Below are positions 45,229-58,710 of a DNA stretch of 64,000 bases, piece after piece (positions within the stretch are counted from its first letter, which is position 1; the number at the start of each line of letters is the position of its first letter). The notes beneath the pieces were generated by a model that did no database searches, was not told the DNA's origin, and saw only the letters and a program-made list of their open reading frames with translations. The translations under genes and the position numbers were made by a program. Origin of the DNA: Gordionus sp. m RMFG-2023 (Eukaryota > Nematomorpha > Gordioida > Chordodea > Parachordodidae); the NCBI RefSeq assembly GCF_954871325.1, contig NC_088776.1:20274052-20338051 (forward strand), written 5' to 3'.

Positions 45229-48200
45229 TTTTTTGATATCTAACAGATTAAACATAGCCCAAAATTTTTAGGTTATTTTGAAATATCAGTATAGTTATTT
45301 AAGCTTCTCTTGTGTTTCACATGGAAGAGGTAAAAAATAAATATTCATTATTCATTTAAGAAAAACAACACATAATGATGTAAAAACTTAAAGAAGCACT
45401 TTTGTTTACTTAAGTGTAATATTAATTACGAGGCTTATCTAATATCTTTATTTTCTGATATCTTCTTCATACTTAAAAAATACAGAAAATATGATCTATT
45501 TCCCTAACCAGGGTGGCGTTGGGACAGGCCTTCAAGTCTGATATTTTCAATTATTTCCTTAAGTTTGATCCTGTTTTTAATTTGTAAGCTTATTTGCAAT
45601 CTTGTTTATACGTCAAATGAAATTTAAGTTTTAATTGATCCTAACCATTTTCATTTACTATACCTTAAAAGCTTTTAAATGTAATTTCTTTAGGTATAAA
45701 TTTAAAGATTTTAATGCGTATAAATGGAGATCATTATGTAATTCTATCAAGAGTAATTTTCGAATACCATCTGAAATTAAAACATTTCCAAAGTTACTTA
45801 AAAATTTTTATCTTATACTTCAAGTCATATTTATTGATAAAGTCAATCTATTTAGTGTAATTAAACTCATCCATTCGTTAAAATGGCAAAGATCTTAATT
45901 GATTCCCAATCCTGCATGTTAAATTTTGATATTGATTTTGAAATAACGATGCTCACATTCTAATTTTGAAAAAATTGAAAGCTAAAATTTGATCATATGT
46001 AGTGTTGCAAAATAGGTTTTTTGGCTCAATCCACAAGGTTAAGTTTTTTAAGCGGCTCAAAATTGGGGTAAATAGAGTGATATATATAATGTAGATTTCA
46101 ACTGATCTAAAATTATCCCTTGGATTTCCTAATTCCTGATATTTATATTTGTTTCCCTAATCCCTAATGCCGTCTAAACCGATGTCAACAAATGATGTCT
46201 AAAAAATTAGCAGGCAAGGATAGGGAAAATTATTGATAACTGTCCACATTTTCATAAGATTCTAAAATCAGCATAACTTGTGATAGGAGATCAAATATAG
46301 TATAAAATTGAATCCCTTTTCCGAATTTTACTTAGTGCACGTGAAAAATAGATTTGCCGATAGACTCGGGTTGTTGTTGTAAGATCACTGCTTCTTATAT
46401 AATTTTAAAAATACTATTTATGACTAGAGTATAGATTTTAAAAATTAATTAAATTATAGATGGCATCATTAAGAACTAAAATCAATTAGCAAGTTCTAAC
46501 ATATTTTTTATTGTTATTCAAAATTTCACGATTCCAGATTTTTGTATAACTTTTAACATTTCACAAATATAATTAAATATAATATAATTATACTTTCTTA
46601 ACATTTTGAAATATAATATATCATTATTATAATGTACATATTTGTTACTACTTTTTTAATACTAAATTATTCTTTCTTATCAAGAAAAGTGTATTTTTAC
46701 TATTATAAATTTATATTAAAAATAATAATTAATATTGATTATACTTTAATATTAAATCTTATTATAAAAATCTATTTATAAATTTTAAAATATCTATCTT
46801 ATTCAGCCTCATAAATTAATAATTTTCACCTTAGAGGAAGAACAACGTGGGTAGCATGATTTTTGTTCTTAAATATTCGAACCAGATTTAAATATTTTAA
46901 GTTAAAAAATAAATATTCGAAATAATTCAAATAGTAAAAAAAATTCGAATAATAATATTTTATATTCTTGAATATTATTCTAATATATGAAATATTCGAT
47001 TCATAAAATTGTAGCATTAGTTGGCTGCCAAAATACAAATAGAATAATTGCATTATTCGATTTAATTTCGAATCGAATTATATTTCAAAATTTAAATTCT
47101 TTAAAAATATTTTCAAAATTGAAAAATAGATTTTAAATTTGAAAAATTGATATTTTTTTATTTTTATTTTAAAATGAAACAAAAATACCATCAATTTTAT
47201 AGAAATAAAGTAAAAAAAATAAAAATTTCCACGAGGAATAGATTTAAAACTTCTGAATAGTTTCAAATATTTATCAATACGAATAATTTCAAATTTACGA
47301 AAAATTATATCTAGATTATTAATCGACGTATATTTTCTTATTTGTATTTGATTCGAATAGAATAAATGTGATATTCGTTTTTAAAATACTAATCAAATCA
47401 AATAACAAATATTTTGTTTTAAATAAAGTTATAATAGTAAATTTACACAAATTAAATTGTTTTAATTTGTATATGACTAATTATGTAATATTCTTTTATT
47501 TTTGAGTATAATTTGTTTTAAATCGTGAATTAATTGCTTTATAAAGTGCACAAATTTTTTATAAGGAGGGGGGGGGGCAGAAATTAATTTTGAGGGACAC
47601 GAGAAATTTCTTCTTCCATAGTCACGCACGGCCCATATATTGAAAATTATAGGTTATCAAAAAATTGAGCCACATATTTATAAACAATTAGACACATCAG
47701 GTTTACCATGGATTAATTTAAATAATTTTAGGAATATTACGCACATTGACTATATTTCTTTAGAAATATTATAATCAGAGTATTTTCTAAAATTTTGAAA
47801 AGTGGGTTCTAGTTTAAGTCTTATATTGGATTCGGTTCCGAAGGTGCTAGGCGATTCCAGTTCTAAACTATCTCAAATTTAAATAAAAATAATTCCTTTA
47901 AATTAATTACACATCATTTCAAAACAATATTATATAAATTAATTGTTTTTTTTTATTAGAACGGGTTCCTGAAAATTTTAAAATGGGCTCTGTTTCGGGT
48001 TCTGATAATTATAAATCTTAAAGTTGGCTTAAGGTTACGGTTCCTGGATTTGTTATGATTCCGAGTATTCTTCTGGTTCCCAACACTGATTATTAATGTT
48101 AAATTATAGCCAATTATAGCCAATTATCAATTATTATTAATAGCATAATGTTTTTGTATTTAACATTCTAAACAACAAATTAAAAATATATAAAATGTTC

Positions 48201-50489
48201 TTGTATGTATTTTGTAAATTTAGGTTAATAAATGATTTATATGTTTCATATTCTCGTGATGGCCACGAGCTCTAATGAAAATTAAGGATAAAGAGCATAA
48301 ACAAACAAGAGAAAAAGGACTATATAAAAATAAAAAAACTAAAAAGCATTACATGTGAGCTATATAAAAAAGAAAAAAAATTATTCCGAACCAAAATAAT
48401 TTTAAGAAAAGCATAATTGTGCTCCTAAAAATGAACAATAGTTAATTTAAAAATGTTTATTTGTTTGTTCTGCCTAGGGAATAAGAATAATTTCAAATGT
48501 TTGTAATTTAATTTTGTGAGCTAAATTTTTTAAAAAACCAAAGGTGATAGGAACTGCTCGTTTGCAGAAGTTTCAATTGGCGAGAATATAAAATTGCTAG
48601 GTTTCTATATTTGTTTATTTTTTTAGTATCTGCTAGAATAAGCAGGTTGCTATTTATATTAGGGGAAGAATGAGGCACATGTATAATCCCATATAAGGGG
48701 TGCCGATGACCCAGAGGATAGTGGTTATATCATCAAGTCTTAGGCCGTCATCTGTTAAAATTTTGTAAGATTCTAGAATATTAGGTATACGAGCTTTTAT
48801 TTAAAGAAGGTTTCTAATTTATTTATCGACATTTAATGCAATTAAGGTCATGTCTTCCCTTGGTATTTATTCGGAGGTTTCAGTTCATGCACTGATGAGG
48901 CTGAACTAGCTTGTATCCAAGTCTATACTTTAATGTCTTAGTTATTCGTTGGGTAAGAGATTCCCCAGGTCTATACTCGACAAGGCTTCCAGAAATTTGT
49001 GGCCTCCGATTTTATATTCGTTTTGAAAGAGTTGAATATCTTCAAAAAATGAAGAGGAAGATAAATTTGCAAAAGTTTTTGATATTAAGGGTTAAAATAT
49101 TTTTGTGGGTCACAATTGTAGGAAAAGGTGTATCAGGAGAGAGGCTGACATGCCCTATTGTAAGAGCGTGATCTAGTAAATTATCATTGGAAGATATGAA
49201 ACTAAATATTAGTGAATCATTTGTTAAACGGGAAGACAGGAAAAAGGCAAGGGAAAGGGCAAATGAAACTGAACTTAATCAAGGAGATAAATATAAAAAT
49301 TACAATAATGAATATGATACGAGAGAAAATTCTGCACAAAGATTTAATACCAATAAGAAAAAAATAATATCCGTATAAAAATGAAAGTAGATGAACAAAG
49401 ATATGGCATGGATCATCATAATGAAAGATGTCATGCTTATAACAAAAATTGCTGAAAATACTAGCATATCAACCCTTTCAGGTGCGAAAACAAACTGCTG
49501 ACAGTGTTTTGTTTTTGTTATAGCAAAAAGATTTATTTTTATCTATATAAATAAAATATTATTTAAATTTTTCAAAAATATGTTTAAAAAATAAGTGGTA
49601 TCTTATGTATACCACCTATTCCCAGCCATATCAGGAGCTGTAGAAATTTAGGAATTTTTTGACAAATTTAAATAAAGAGAAACGTTGAATTTATTGTACA
49701 TTTATTCTGTTTAACCTTCAAATTAGTAATTATTTGGCTTATCATAATAGATAAATTTGTATTTCTAATATAAATAATATATGATTTGTGTACTAAATTG
49801 GAATGATTAAAAAAAAATATATTAAATTTAATATTTTTGGTTTTAGTAAAAATGATCAGGGCATTAATTTTAAATCTAATATTATGTGGCTTCTAATCTC
49901 GTTATCCTGCCTGAAAAAGTTAAACACCATGCCTGTTATCGTAAAAATACAAATACGCACTACATTAAAGAGCATTCCGATGACTTGATCAACATTCGCT
50001 GGAAGGTGAGGAAAAAAAATTAAAATACTTAGCCATTCCGTGACAAGTTGTAATTCAGTGAGTGAAGGGCATCGGGGAATCCTCACCACCACCAGACATA
50101 GTCATGCGACCCTTATTCATAAGGAAATAGGATTATGCGTAGGAAAACAAATTCGAAACCTAACCACAACATATGATATCGAATTTGACCAGAAATCTGA
50201 GCTGATTAGAGATTTGCAAGAACATACGGCTGACCATGCCTTTTTTAAAATGAGTACCATTTCCGTTACATTAGTCAATAGAGTACGAGTTAGATAAATT
50301 ATTGGTAACTGGAGTATTAGAACCCATCAATTTAACAACAACTAGGGTGCTATCCAAAAGTTAATATAAGGAAAAGTAACAATGAGATACGGATTGGGCA
50401 TTTTAAATTATTTTATGTGATTATTATTATAGGCAATCTAAGAATTGTTGAAACGATCTGAATTAAAAAACAAACTGTCAAAAACTATA
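45229..50489. other. No gene recognised
   Basis: Long AT-rich stretch. It contains the dispersed repeat at 47045 and a probable MITE right end (inverse of CAGTGTTGGGAACC at 48088) with GGTTC-rich sequence from about 47815. Open frames at 48911-49378 resemble nothing I know. Confidence 0.5.
47045..47410 (-). repeat. Dispersed AT-rich repeat, copy B
   Basis: Second copy of the 11830-12150 family, same orientation. Rich in TTCGAAT/ATTCGAA motifs. Class unknown. Confidence 0.5.
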
Positions 50490-50825
50490 TTTCTACAAGA
50501 TCAGGTTTCGTAGGGGGTGAACACCTATAAGTCTTATATACATCCAACCAACCGACAAGCAGCAAGGTGTATACCAATTGTGATTCTTTTTACGACTGAT
50601 CAACTATCATGAATGTTCTGTCAAACATTTTTGTAAGGGGCATAGATTACATGTTACATTTCTACAAGATCAGGTTTCGTAGGGGGTGAACACCTATAAG
50701 TCTTATATACATCCAACCAACCGACACAGCAGCAAGGTGTATACCAATTGTGATTCTTTTTACGACTGATCAATTATCATGAATGTTCTGTCAACATTTT
50801 TGTAAGGGGCATAGATTACATGTTG
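50490..50825. repeat. Two-copy tandem duplication, period 169 bp
   Basis: The block beginning TTTCTACAAGATCAGG and ending ATTACATGTT occurs at 50490 and again at 50659, with only single-base differences. Its high identity compared with the decayed surroundings suggests a recent duplication. Confidence 0.93.
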
Positions 50826-52849
50826 TAGAAACAAAAAATATTCGAGGATATATACATTTTCTCAAAACGGAGAAAACATTAATTGGGTTTACAGCCGAAC
50901 TACCAATAATACTCGATTGAGATACTTCGAATTAAGGGTTTGGTGCCGTTTTTGGATGAGAAGGATCAACCTATAATATAAACTTCTAGGACGTTTTTAG
51001 AATCGGAAAAGCATTATGTTTTAGGGAAGTTGTAGTAGATAATTTCTACAATTTTCTCTACGGTTGGAGATTTAGGTTAATCAAGGATACAAGCAGCTAA
51101 AATGTCTGTCTGGAGAAAATTGAAGCTACAAAATATCTTACACAACATCTAACTCTTTGGGCCTAAATGATGGATCAATATGATTTTGATATCTAATATA
51201 GGCCAGGAAAATAAAATGTTGTAACCGATTCACAGTAATACTGATTAAAGAGAAGCAAACCAGTAAATACGCTGAACATGCATACCTCGTTTGTTGAATT
51301 TGAACAACATTAAATAACTTTCCTAGTAGAGGTTAAGAAAAAAGTCGTAAACGGTAAATTGACAAACCCAAAAGAAACGGAGTTTTGAAAAGTAATCAAG
51401 AACCGATCTAATGGGACATTACTACCAACGGAGTGAACTGCCGGTATATCAAAATAGTATTATCAAGTGAAATGAATGGGAAAATAGTGATTTTAATAAC
51501 GTTAAGGATGAAGATGCTCAACAGCATACATCGTGACATCCGAGAATAACAGTCATAAAGTTTATACCCTGACAAGTGTGCTAGTAGCTCAAATGTGATG
51601 GCCAGGAGCAATATGCAAAAAATTACTAGCCAACTATACAGAGCAAAAATATTCAAAGAATAGAGTCACCAGCTCAAATAAGATAGTTTCAAGATTCATA
51701 ACCTTTAAGGGTGCGAAACAGCAACTTGGTTGTATGAAGGAAGAAAAAAATACAGGTCTTTCATATCTAGTCACGCACTGAATATTAGCGCAAACCAGAT
51801 ATTATTTTGTTAATAATCTTTTTTCTTCATACTCTACCAAGCGGAATAAAGCAGCGTACTAATTAAGCATAAAACATTGCTAGAGTTTTCTAATAAAACA
51901 CTAAATTTTTGTCCACATCCTAGAATCAACTCCCAATATTTTGATTAGAGGGGATTGATAAAATTTCCGATATTTATAAAATTGTTAGCGAAGCAGGTAC
52001 TTTCACTTATGCGCAAATTATTTGAAATGTAGTTGCAATAATTTTAAGGATATCAATTTAATAATGTACTAAAAAATTTCTTTACACGTACAATAAATAA
52101 GCTTTTCAACCACATATACTATTAAACGTGTATATATTTGCAATTTATGACTTAAAATATTTTTGAGATATTATGAAATCAATAGCTTAAAAATAATATA
52201 ATTCACAATATGTTATGAAAAATTTGCGCATATGAAAGTAATAAATAAACAATCTTATGAGTATATTTAATCAAAATAAAGAAAAATTTCTGAATTAACT
52301 CTCATCAAAATTTAGATATATTTCTTATTTATGCTTCATAAAAATAGGGAAAATTTATGATTCATCTTTTATAAAATATAAGAGAAATTTCACTCACCAT
52401 ACTTTGACGGGCTATCTAAAAGTCAAAAGGGTTATACAAAGATATGTTAACTCTATGATGCTATTGAAAGCCTTGTGGGACTGATGACTAACTCATTAGG
52501 TACCCTTGCAGAATTTTTATTAAATAAATTGATTGAATTAATAATTTATTCAATTGATATATTTCAGGGAACTGTCTGAATCAAAACCTGGCTTTTAATA
52601 TACTGCCCAAAATCATATTAGACTCAGCACTAAAAAAAGCCGGAACTTTATTTTTGAAAGCTAAAGATTTAACACATTAAAATTTTATAATTTATATAAT
52701 ATTTTTAATATATTTATATGGTATTATAAATTATTTAAAATTGTTGATTTTTCTAAAGTATTGATATGAAATCATATAAAATATGATGCATTAAAAAATA
52801 GTATCAAAATCAAATTGAACATCTACCCAGAAATCTAAAGAGTCGTCAT
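50826..52849. other. No gene recognised
   Basis: Less AT-biased sequence to about 51770 that may be an old coding relic, but no family could be named. The rest is ordinary AT-rich DNA. Confidence 0.4.
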
Positions 52850-53220
52850 TTTGAATCTAGTACTTAGTTATACCTTTAATGATGAAGACAGCTTTAATTC
52901 GTTTATAGGCAGAGTCCGAATCAAGGTCTCACATTTTTTTTAAAATTTTCACATGTATTTGACCTTATTGATCAAATCGCATTTATTTTTGTTCATGTAT
53001 TTTTTATTTGAATCGGGGCTTGATACTAGCAAACGATTCCAGTAAAAGTAAATCATTGTCTAAAATATTCATTTGTTTGATTTTAATGTAATCATATAGC
53101 ACATTGTCAACCCTTGCAAAAAGCATGATCTTTCAATACATTTTGATAATTGGTTTGGATAATAATCCATTCAGCAAAACACATGCTACTCAAACCTATT
53201 TTTTAAGATATTAAATGACC
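52850..53220 (-). pseudogene. Relic of a Tc1-like transposase C-terminus
   Basis: On the minus strand a frame with YKRIKAVFIIKGITKY resembles the Tc1 end block (R..AVI.AKGG.TKY), and upstream DNDLLLLES/PSSNK-like text resembles the LEWPA.SPDLNPIEN block. Broken by stops; no inverted ends found. Confidence 0.45.
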
Positions 53221-54219
53221 CTATAAAATGAATGCACCAAAACACCAATGCACCAACACCATGTCAACATCTATGGTGTTTAGATTATCGGTATCAGCCA
53301 ATACTTTAAATTTTAACCGTTTTGACTTTGCTATCTCTAATATATATATATATAGATATTTCATACATATTTATTATGTCAGATCTTCCTTACTACATCT
53401 TATATATTAATAAGGATTATATATAGTTTGTACATGATTAAGCTTAATAATATATAATATAAATGAGGTTATGGCTTACATAGTTTCAATAATGTAGACA
53501 ACCTTGTAAATTATTATTAGTTGTGGAAAAATATAAATATACTTGTAAATACAATTAAATAAATATTTAAAATTAGATCAAAAATTAAAAATAGTTAACT
53601 ACGTAACTTAACTAGTAAAATAAATGATGGAGGCACAAATACAATAAGAATTGGTCTTCTGGCCTTCTGGCCTTCCAGTTGTTTGTGATAACACATGCAT
53701 CAATTTTTCGGCATGATACAACCCTCAGAAATTAGTTCGGCAGAAATCTTGAAAATAAACAGATATTCAGACATTTCCACTTGTCACCAATACTCTTAGT
53801 GTTTCTGATAAGGAATTCCTTAGACTTATCACATTATTAGGGAGAAAATTAAGAAAAAATAAGTGGCGATCATAATATAGTAATGAAAGTAAGCCGATCT
53901 CTTAATTCTTTCTTTTTAAATTTAATTTTTTTATTAATTTGTTTTTTTAAAAAAAATTATATATATATATATATGAGCTATCTATATATAATAGTCAATC
54001 ATAATTATCCAATAAAGATTTTTCCAGAGATTTTTTATACCAATATTCTTCAAATTACATTCACTATACCAATATTCATCTAATAGTCTATTTTTCATCA
54101 AACGATTATATATTGATCCGCCATCTTAGTTTTTTCTTCTTGGCTTTATAAGAGCGGATATATAGGTACCAATCGGTAGCTAATCAAAACATCTATCCAC
54201 CTGGGTCAATCTCTTCCTC

Positions 54220-54860
54220 TAAATGGGGGAGTCTAGGCCTTTGGGGATTAGGAATATTTTATCAACACAAATATAGATGTTGGCATCAAATAAAAGCGAA
54301 ATAATATATTTTTTGACTATAATAATAATCACTCTAAGTGTTCCTGGACTTGGTCTAGGGGTGGGGGTAGGGAATAAAAATTGATATTGGTATTAAATAA
54401 TAGGTAATCAAAAAATATTTTGATTGTAATGATAATTATCACTTTAGTGGGTGGGTCTAGGGCTTTGGGGGAATATTTTATCAACACAAATATTGATATG
54501 GGTATCAAATAGAAACTATTTAAAATATATTTTAAGTAAAATAATCGTATTCACTTTTAGTTAATGGGGACTTGATCTGGGGGGGGGGGGGGTAGATAAT
54601 AAAAATTAAATATGGGAATCAAATAAAATATTAATAAAATATATTTTGATTTAAATAATAGTATTCACTCTTGGTTTAATGGGGTGAATTTGCACTGGGG
54701 GGAGGTAAAGACTAAAAAATTGACAGGGTAACAAGTAAGTCTAGGTCTTGAGGAGTCAGTAATATTTTTATCAACATAAAAGATTGATATGGGTATCAAA
54801 TAAAAGTTAATTAAAATATCTTTTGACTGTAACATTAAATATCACTTTAACCCTTCAAGA
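54220..54860 (+). repeat. Tandem array of ~110-bp units with GGGG blocks
   Basis: About five units. Each has a G-rich part (TCTAGGGGTGGGGG or similar), then TATCAACACAAATATTGATA, GGGTATCAAATAAAA, AAAATATATTTTGA, and TCACTTT. The GTATCAAATA phrase recurs at about 54282, 54390, 54500, 54614 and 54791. Confidence 0.8.
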
Positions 54861-55149
54861 ATAATGGGGTTGTGGGGTAATTATTTTGTGTATATTGTAC
54901 TAAATATACTATATTAATATATTATAAAAATATTAAAATTTAGGAGAAAATGAGGTAAATTTGTGAATCACACCTCATAAGATATTTTTAATTTAAAGTA
55001 TGATGACCCGTCTTTCTTGATGGGCAAAATGAAAGATATATAACTAAGAGTAACAGAGCTCCCATTAGTCAGCATTGCTGAAATGACGGGGAATGAGAAT
55101 TTTCTCCTTACTCTTATGATAGTTGTTACCTGTTATTTGAAAATGATAT

Positions 55150-55300
55150 CCAATTTTTATTCTTTCTAACCCCCTCCCTCCTCTTCAGGCCAGGTCCAAT
55201 CCATTAAAACTAAGTGTAAATGCTATGTTTTGAGGCAAAATATATTTGAAGCTTTTACTTGATACCCATATCAATATTATTTGTCAAAATATTACTGATC
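55150..55300 (-). repeat. Inverted unit of the 54220 array
   Basis: The reverse complement reads GATATGGGTATCAAGTAAAA, then AAATATATTTTG and GGAGGGAGGGGG, the same order as the array units. The array and this unit could form a large hairpin. Confidence 0.75.
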
Positions 55301-55329
55301 ACATATACCTAATATTTAATATTGAAAAA

Positions 55330-55690
55330 TCCAAAGCAAGGTCCAAGGCCATAATAATTTTGAAAAAATTTCCCCAACCCCTATTAAAGATCATAATTCA
55401 TAATAATTTTAGTAGTTAAGAACTGGAATAAAATATGGGCCTGGTTTTTTGATCAGGTGGTGCCCAGGCCTGCAAAAAAAATTTGTTTTAGGTCAATGTT
55501 TGATCCATAGTTAATAATAAAAAAATTCCCAAACGTCCAAGCTGATAATAATTTTAAAAATTTTCCCAAAGCCCAGTTCAATATAATTTATAAAAATATT
55601 TTCCAAGCCCAACCCATTATAACTTTAACTGGCCAACCGAAAATAATTTTGAAATTTTTTTCCCAAGCCTGGAGCTTCCAATAAAAAAAT
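55330..55690. repeat. Comb repeat of CCCAAGCC and ATAATTTTGAAA units
   Basis: Repeated CCAAGGCCATAATAATTTTG and TTTCCCAA(G)CC phrases, about six times. Related in style to the GGCC comb MITEs. Ends not defined. Confidence 0.55.
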
Positions 55691-55769
55691 AAACATTGAT
55701 ATAATTAAATTACTTTATCAAAATATAGTTTCATATATAAGAAGAAATGTATTACAAATTTAAGATAGA

Positions 55770-55845
55770 AGAGGGCTGAGTTGGAAAGAACGTTTACCTA
55801 TGTAACGTTAAGTCTGGGGGTCGAATCTCGTAGATGTAAAAAAAA
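55770..55845 (+). repeat. tRNA-like SINE head or tRNA pseudogene
   Basis: Contains GGCTGAGTTGGAAAGAACG, resembling a pol III A box (D arm), and GGGGGTCGAATCTC, resembling a B box (T arm), about 35 bases apart, followed by an A run. No proper cloverleaf forms, so it is a derived copy. Confidence 0.5.
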
Positions 55846-55888
55846 ATTTTCTTTTTTAAAAAATAAAATAATTTAACATTAGAGGTAT

Positions 55889-57640
55889 CAGGCGCGTAAC
55901 CAATGGGGGGGAGGGAAGGGGGAAATTTCACCCCCCCATAGCAAATTTGACTGTTTTTCTAAATATTATTTTAAGATAATAAAAAATTTTACCCCGACCC
56001 CCGGACCCCCTCCCTCCTGCTCCATCAAAATTTTTCAATATCAAGCAGAGTTTATCCTTACTGCTAGTTGCATTGATTTTCCTATAGCTCACTACTATGT
56101 AGAAATTTACAAAAACCAAATTTCAATTTGGTTCAAGTTATTGATTTGGAGGAAAATGTGGACAGGAAGAATGAATGTAGTTGAATATTTCATAATATTT
56201 ATATAGACGCTGAATCAAACTAAATCTTATAAAATATCCAATTTCATTCCATTCTTAGATATTTTTTTATCGCAAATTAAAGTACGGTTTTTAGATAAAA
56301 AACAAGTCCTTTGGTAATTTTCAAATTTTATTACCTAAAGACCCTTCTTCGTTTTCTGATGCCATTATTGGTATAATTAAATATTTAGCAAAATTTTATT
56401 CCTATGATGTTGATACTGAAATCAATTTAATCAGTGAATTCGAATTGTGGTATAAATATTTACTACGTTTATTATTTTACCTGAGCATGCTATTGAAGCG
56501 CTCAATCGGTATAAGGAGGCTTAATTTCCAAATATTTTTAAGGTATTTAATATTCTTGCATGTTTGCCTATTACAACATATACGAATGAAAGGACCTTTT
56601 TCAAATTGAGAAGGTTGAAAACTTATTTACAAAATACTACTTCTCGGCTAAATGGGTTAGCTATGTTAAATATCCACAGAGATTTATTTCTAACGACAAA
56701 GAAAATTCTTGATGAATTGGAAAAATTCCCACGAAAATTAAAAATCGCATTATAATTCTAGTATTTAATAAATTTTTTATATAATATTGTATTTAATAAG
56801 GTATAAAAACTTGTTCCTTAAAAAATTTTCTAGTCAATATTTTATACACACTACAATTATAATTTTCAATCAAAAAAATTTTATATTTATATTATATGAG
56901 AATTTAAGCTGAGGCTAGTTTTTAAAGCAAATTTATAAAAAAAAAAATTAACACTAAACTTTATTTCAATTTTATATTTTTTAAAAAAAATTTATCTATA
57001 ATATACCTAACTTAAAATAAAAATTGGGTTATAACTTTTATTTCTTCTTATATTCATAAGCGCGAATTAGTAATCAGGAGACCCAAAAGAAAGCGACTAC
57101 TTACGTCAACGCATAGGAATTCAGATTATAAAATCTAATTTTACACGCCATAGGTTCATTCCCCGAAGCTGATTAATCTAGATTTTCTTCTTCTTCCCTA
57201 AATTATTTAAACCCCCCCCCCCCCCCCCTTCTTCTTCATATAATCATTTGCATTTATTATATTTCTATTATATCTATTATTATACTTTGTATTATGAAAT
57301 CCTTGTTTGTTAAATTTCTTTAATTTTCTAGAATTATGTTTTGGACATGATTTTATTTTTATACTATCATTTTGTCAGATTTAATTTGTCTTTATTAATA
57401 AATGTTAAATTTAAAAATTAAAAAAAAAATTTCTTAAATAATTAATTTATAAAAGGAACCAAAATTCAAATAAAAGTTAAAAATATTAATATAATTATTA
57501 TTGAATTATGAATAATTTAAAAGAATAGATCAAAGATATGACCCGGCCGAAGGTGAGGAAAAAGCTGGCCAAAGGGGGTTTGGAGGCAAAGCCCCCCAAA
57601 AAATTTTCCCCCCTATAGGAAAATCCTGGATACGCCACTG
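55889..57640 (+). mobile_element. hAT element (CAGGCGCGTAACCA ends), exact 8-bp TSD
   Basis: 1752 bp. Ends CAGGCGCGTAACCAATGGGG and the inverse of CAGTGGCGTATCCAGGATTT. Flanks AGAGGTAT at 55881-55888 and 57641-57648 are identical. It carries the C-terminal half of a transposase on the plus strand. A long C run lies at about 57210. Confidence 0.92.
56230..56755 (+). pseudogene. hAT transposase C-terminal fragment (ZMYM1-like)
   Basis: Pieces LLPKDPSSFSDAIIGIIKYL and EFELWYKY are followed by an open part, 56564-56755, reading MPITTYTNERTFFKLRRLKT, RLNGLAMLNIHRDL and LDELEKFPRK. This is the hAT dimerisation domain ending. Compared with the 25469 copy it lacks two residues (GEK) before RLNG. Frame breaks upstream; not functional. 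Confidence 0.82.
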
Positions 57641-57664
57641 AGAGGTATATAGTCTCCTTCGATT

Positions 57665-57775
57665 TATTAACATCAAGATGTTAGGAAATGTGATAGAAAA
57701 AATGAAATTAACATTAAGATGATAGGAAAGTTGATAGAAAAAATAAAAATAACATTAAGATTATACGAAAACGTT
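57665..57775. repeat. Short tandem repeat, ~47 bp units
   Basis: AACATTAAGATGATAGGAAA followed by GATAGAAAAAAT is repeated two to three times with small changes. Confidence 0.75.
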
Positions 57776-58479
57776 CATTTCTTGATTACTAGATTTATTT
57801 GAAATTGTTATAAATACAAAATACTCTTTACTTTTTAGTATTTAAAATACAAGTGGTAAATACTCATTAAATTTTAATCAAATAAATACTAAATATATAT
57901 TGTATTTGTATTTTAATTACTATATTCGCTATGCTGCTCAACTGTCTAAGCGTTATTTAAGAAAATGGAAATGGAGGGCCCATTTAAAATCGATTCCGAT
58001 AAAAAATATAGGTAATTTAAAAAGAATCGGTATTCATTTTTATAAAGTATTTTTTAAAACCTCCTATCTCATTAAAATTTCTTCTGAATAAACATTATAC
58101 AGATTGGTTGATTCCATAATGATAAATAGGCCAAAGGGTTTTTATAACAAATTGCTTTGGTAAAAGGAAAGGCACCCGATTTATTTTGTAATTACTATAA
58201 ATATACCAATGCATCTAAAAGACAATCTTATTGTAATTAAAACTTGTTTGAAAAAAACACTGTCTCAAGCGCTAATTTGTGATTTTCATAAAAAGAATTG
58301 GAGTGTTTAAGCCTTTTGCTGATCTTGTTTTTTATCAATTTTAGAAATAGAAATGCTGGAAATTTTGTAGTAGGCACGTAATCAAGAGGGAGGCGGCGCA
58401 AATGTGCCTGTTCTCGTAAATAACATTTTAAGCTAATAAAATATCTCCTCATACATACCCTTTACTCCTCTCCCCTCTC

Positions 58480-58710
58480 TCCAAAAAATGTATAAAATAT
58501 ATCACAATAAGGAAGGATTTGAAAGAAGAATTAGTAAAAGTTAATAAGCTTTTAAAATAACGACTATAATTCAAATTTTTTTTAGAAAAAAAAGAATTTC
58601 TATGAAAATCGAATAGAGCACCTACAAAAAGTTGACCTAAGGATCTCCAATTAAATTTATTGGGGAAAAATCAATCTAATATTCCCCCCCCCCCCTTATA
58701 GTAAAATATT
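58480..58710. mobile_element. Copy of the 41888 MITE, ends worn
   Basis: Shares AGTAAAAGTTAATAA, CTTTTAAAATAAC, TATGAAAATC and CCAATTAAATTTAT blocks with 41925-42050, in the same order. Terminal repeats are not recognisable apart from C-rich edges. Confidence 0.6.

Noticed and set aside
48690-48770. tRNA-like text (CCCAGAGGATAGTGGTTA)
   Set aside because: Only an A-box-like part; no T-arm or acceptor pairing.
48911-49378. Two adjacent open frames with a charged C-terminal part
   Set aside because: No recognised family, no start context or splice evidence, and no neighbouring exons.
49800-51700. Possible decayed polyprotein of a retroelement
   Set aside because: Composition fits old coding DNA, but no diagnostic motif of any family could be named, so no element is claimed.
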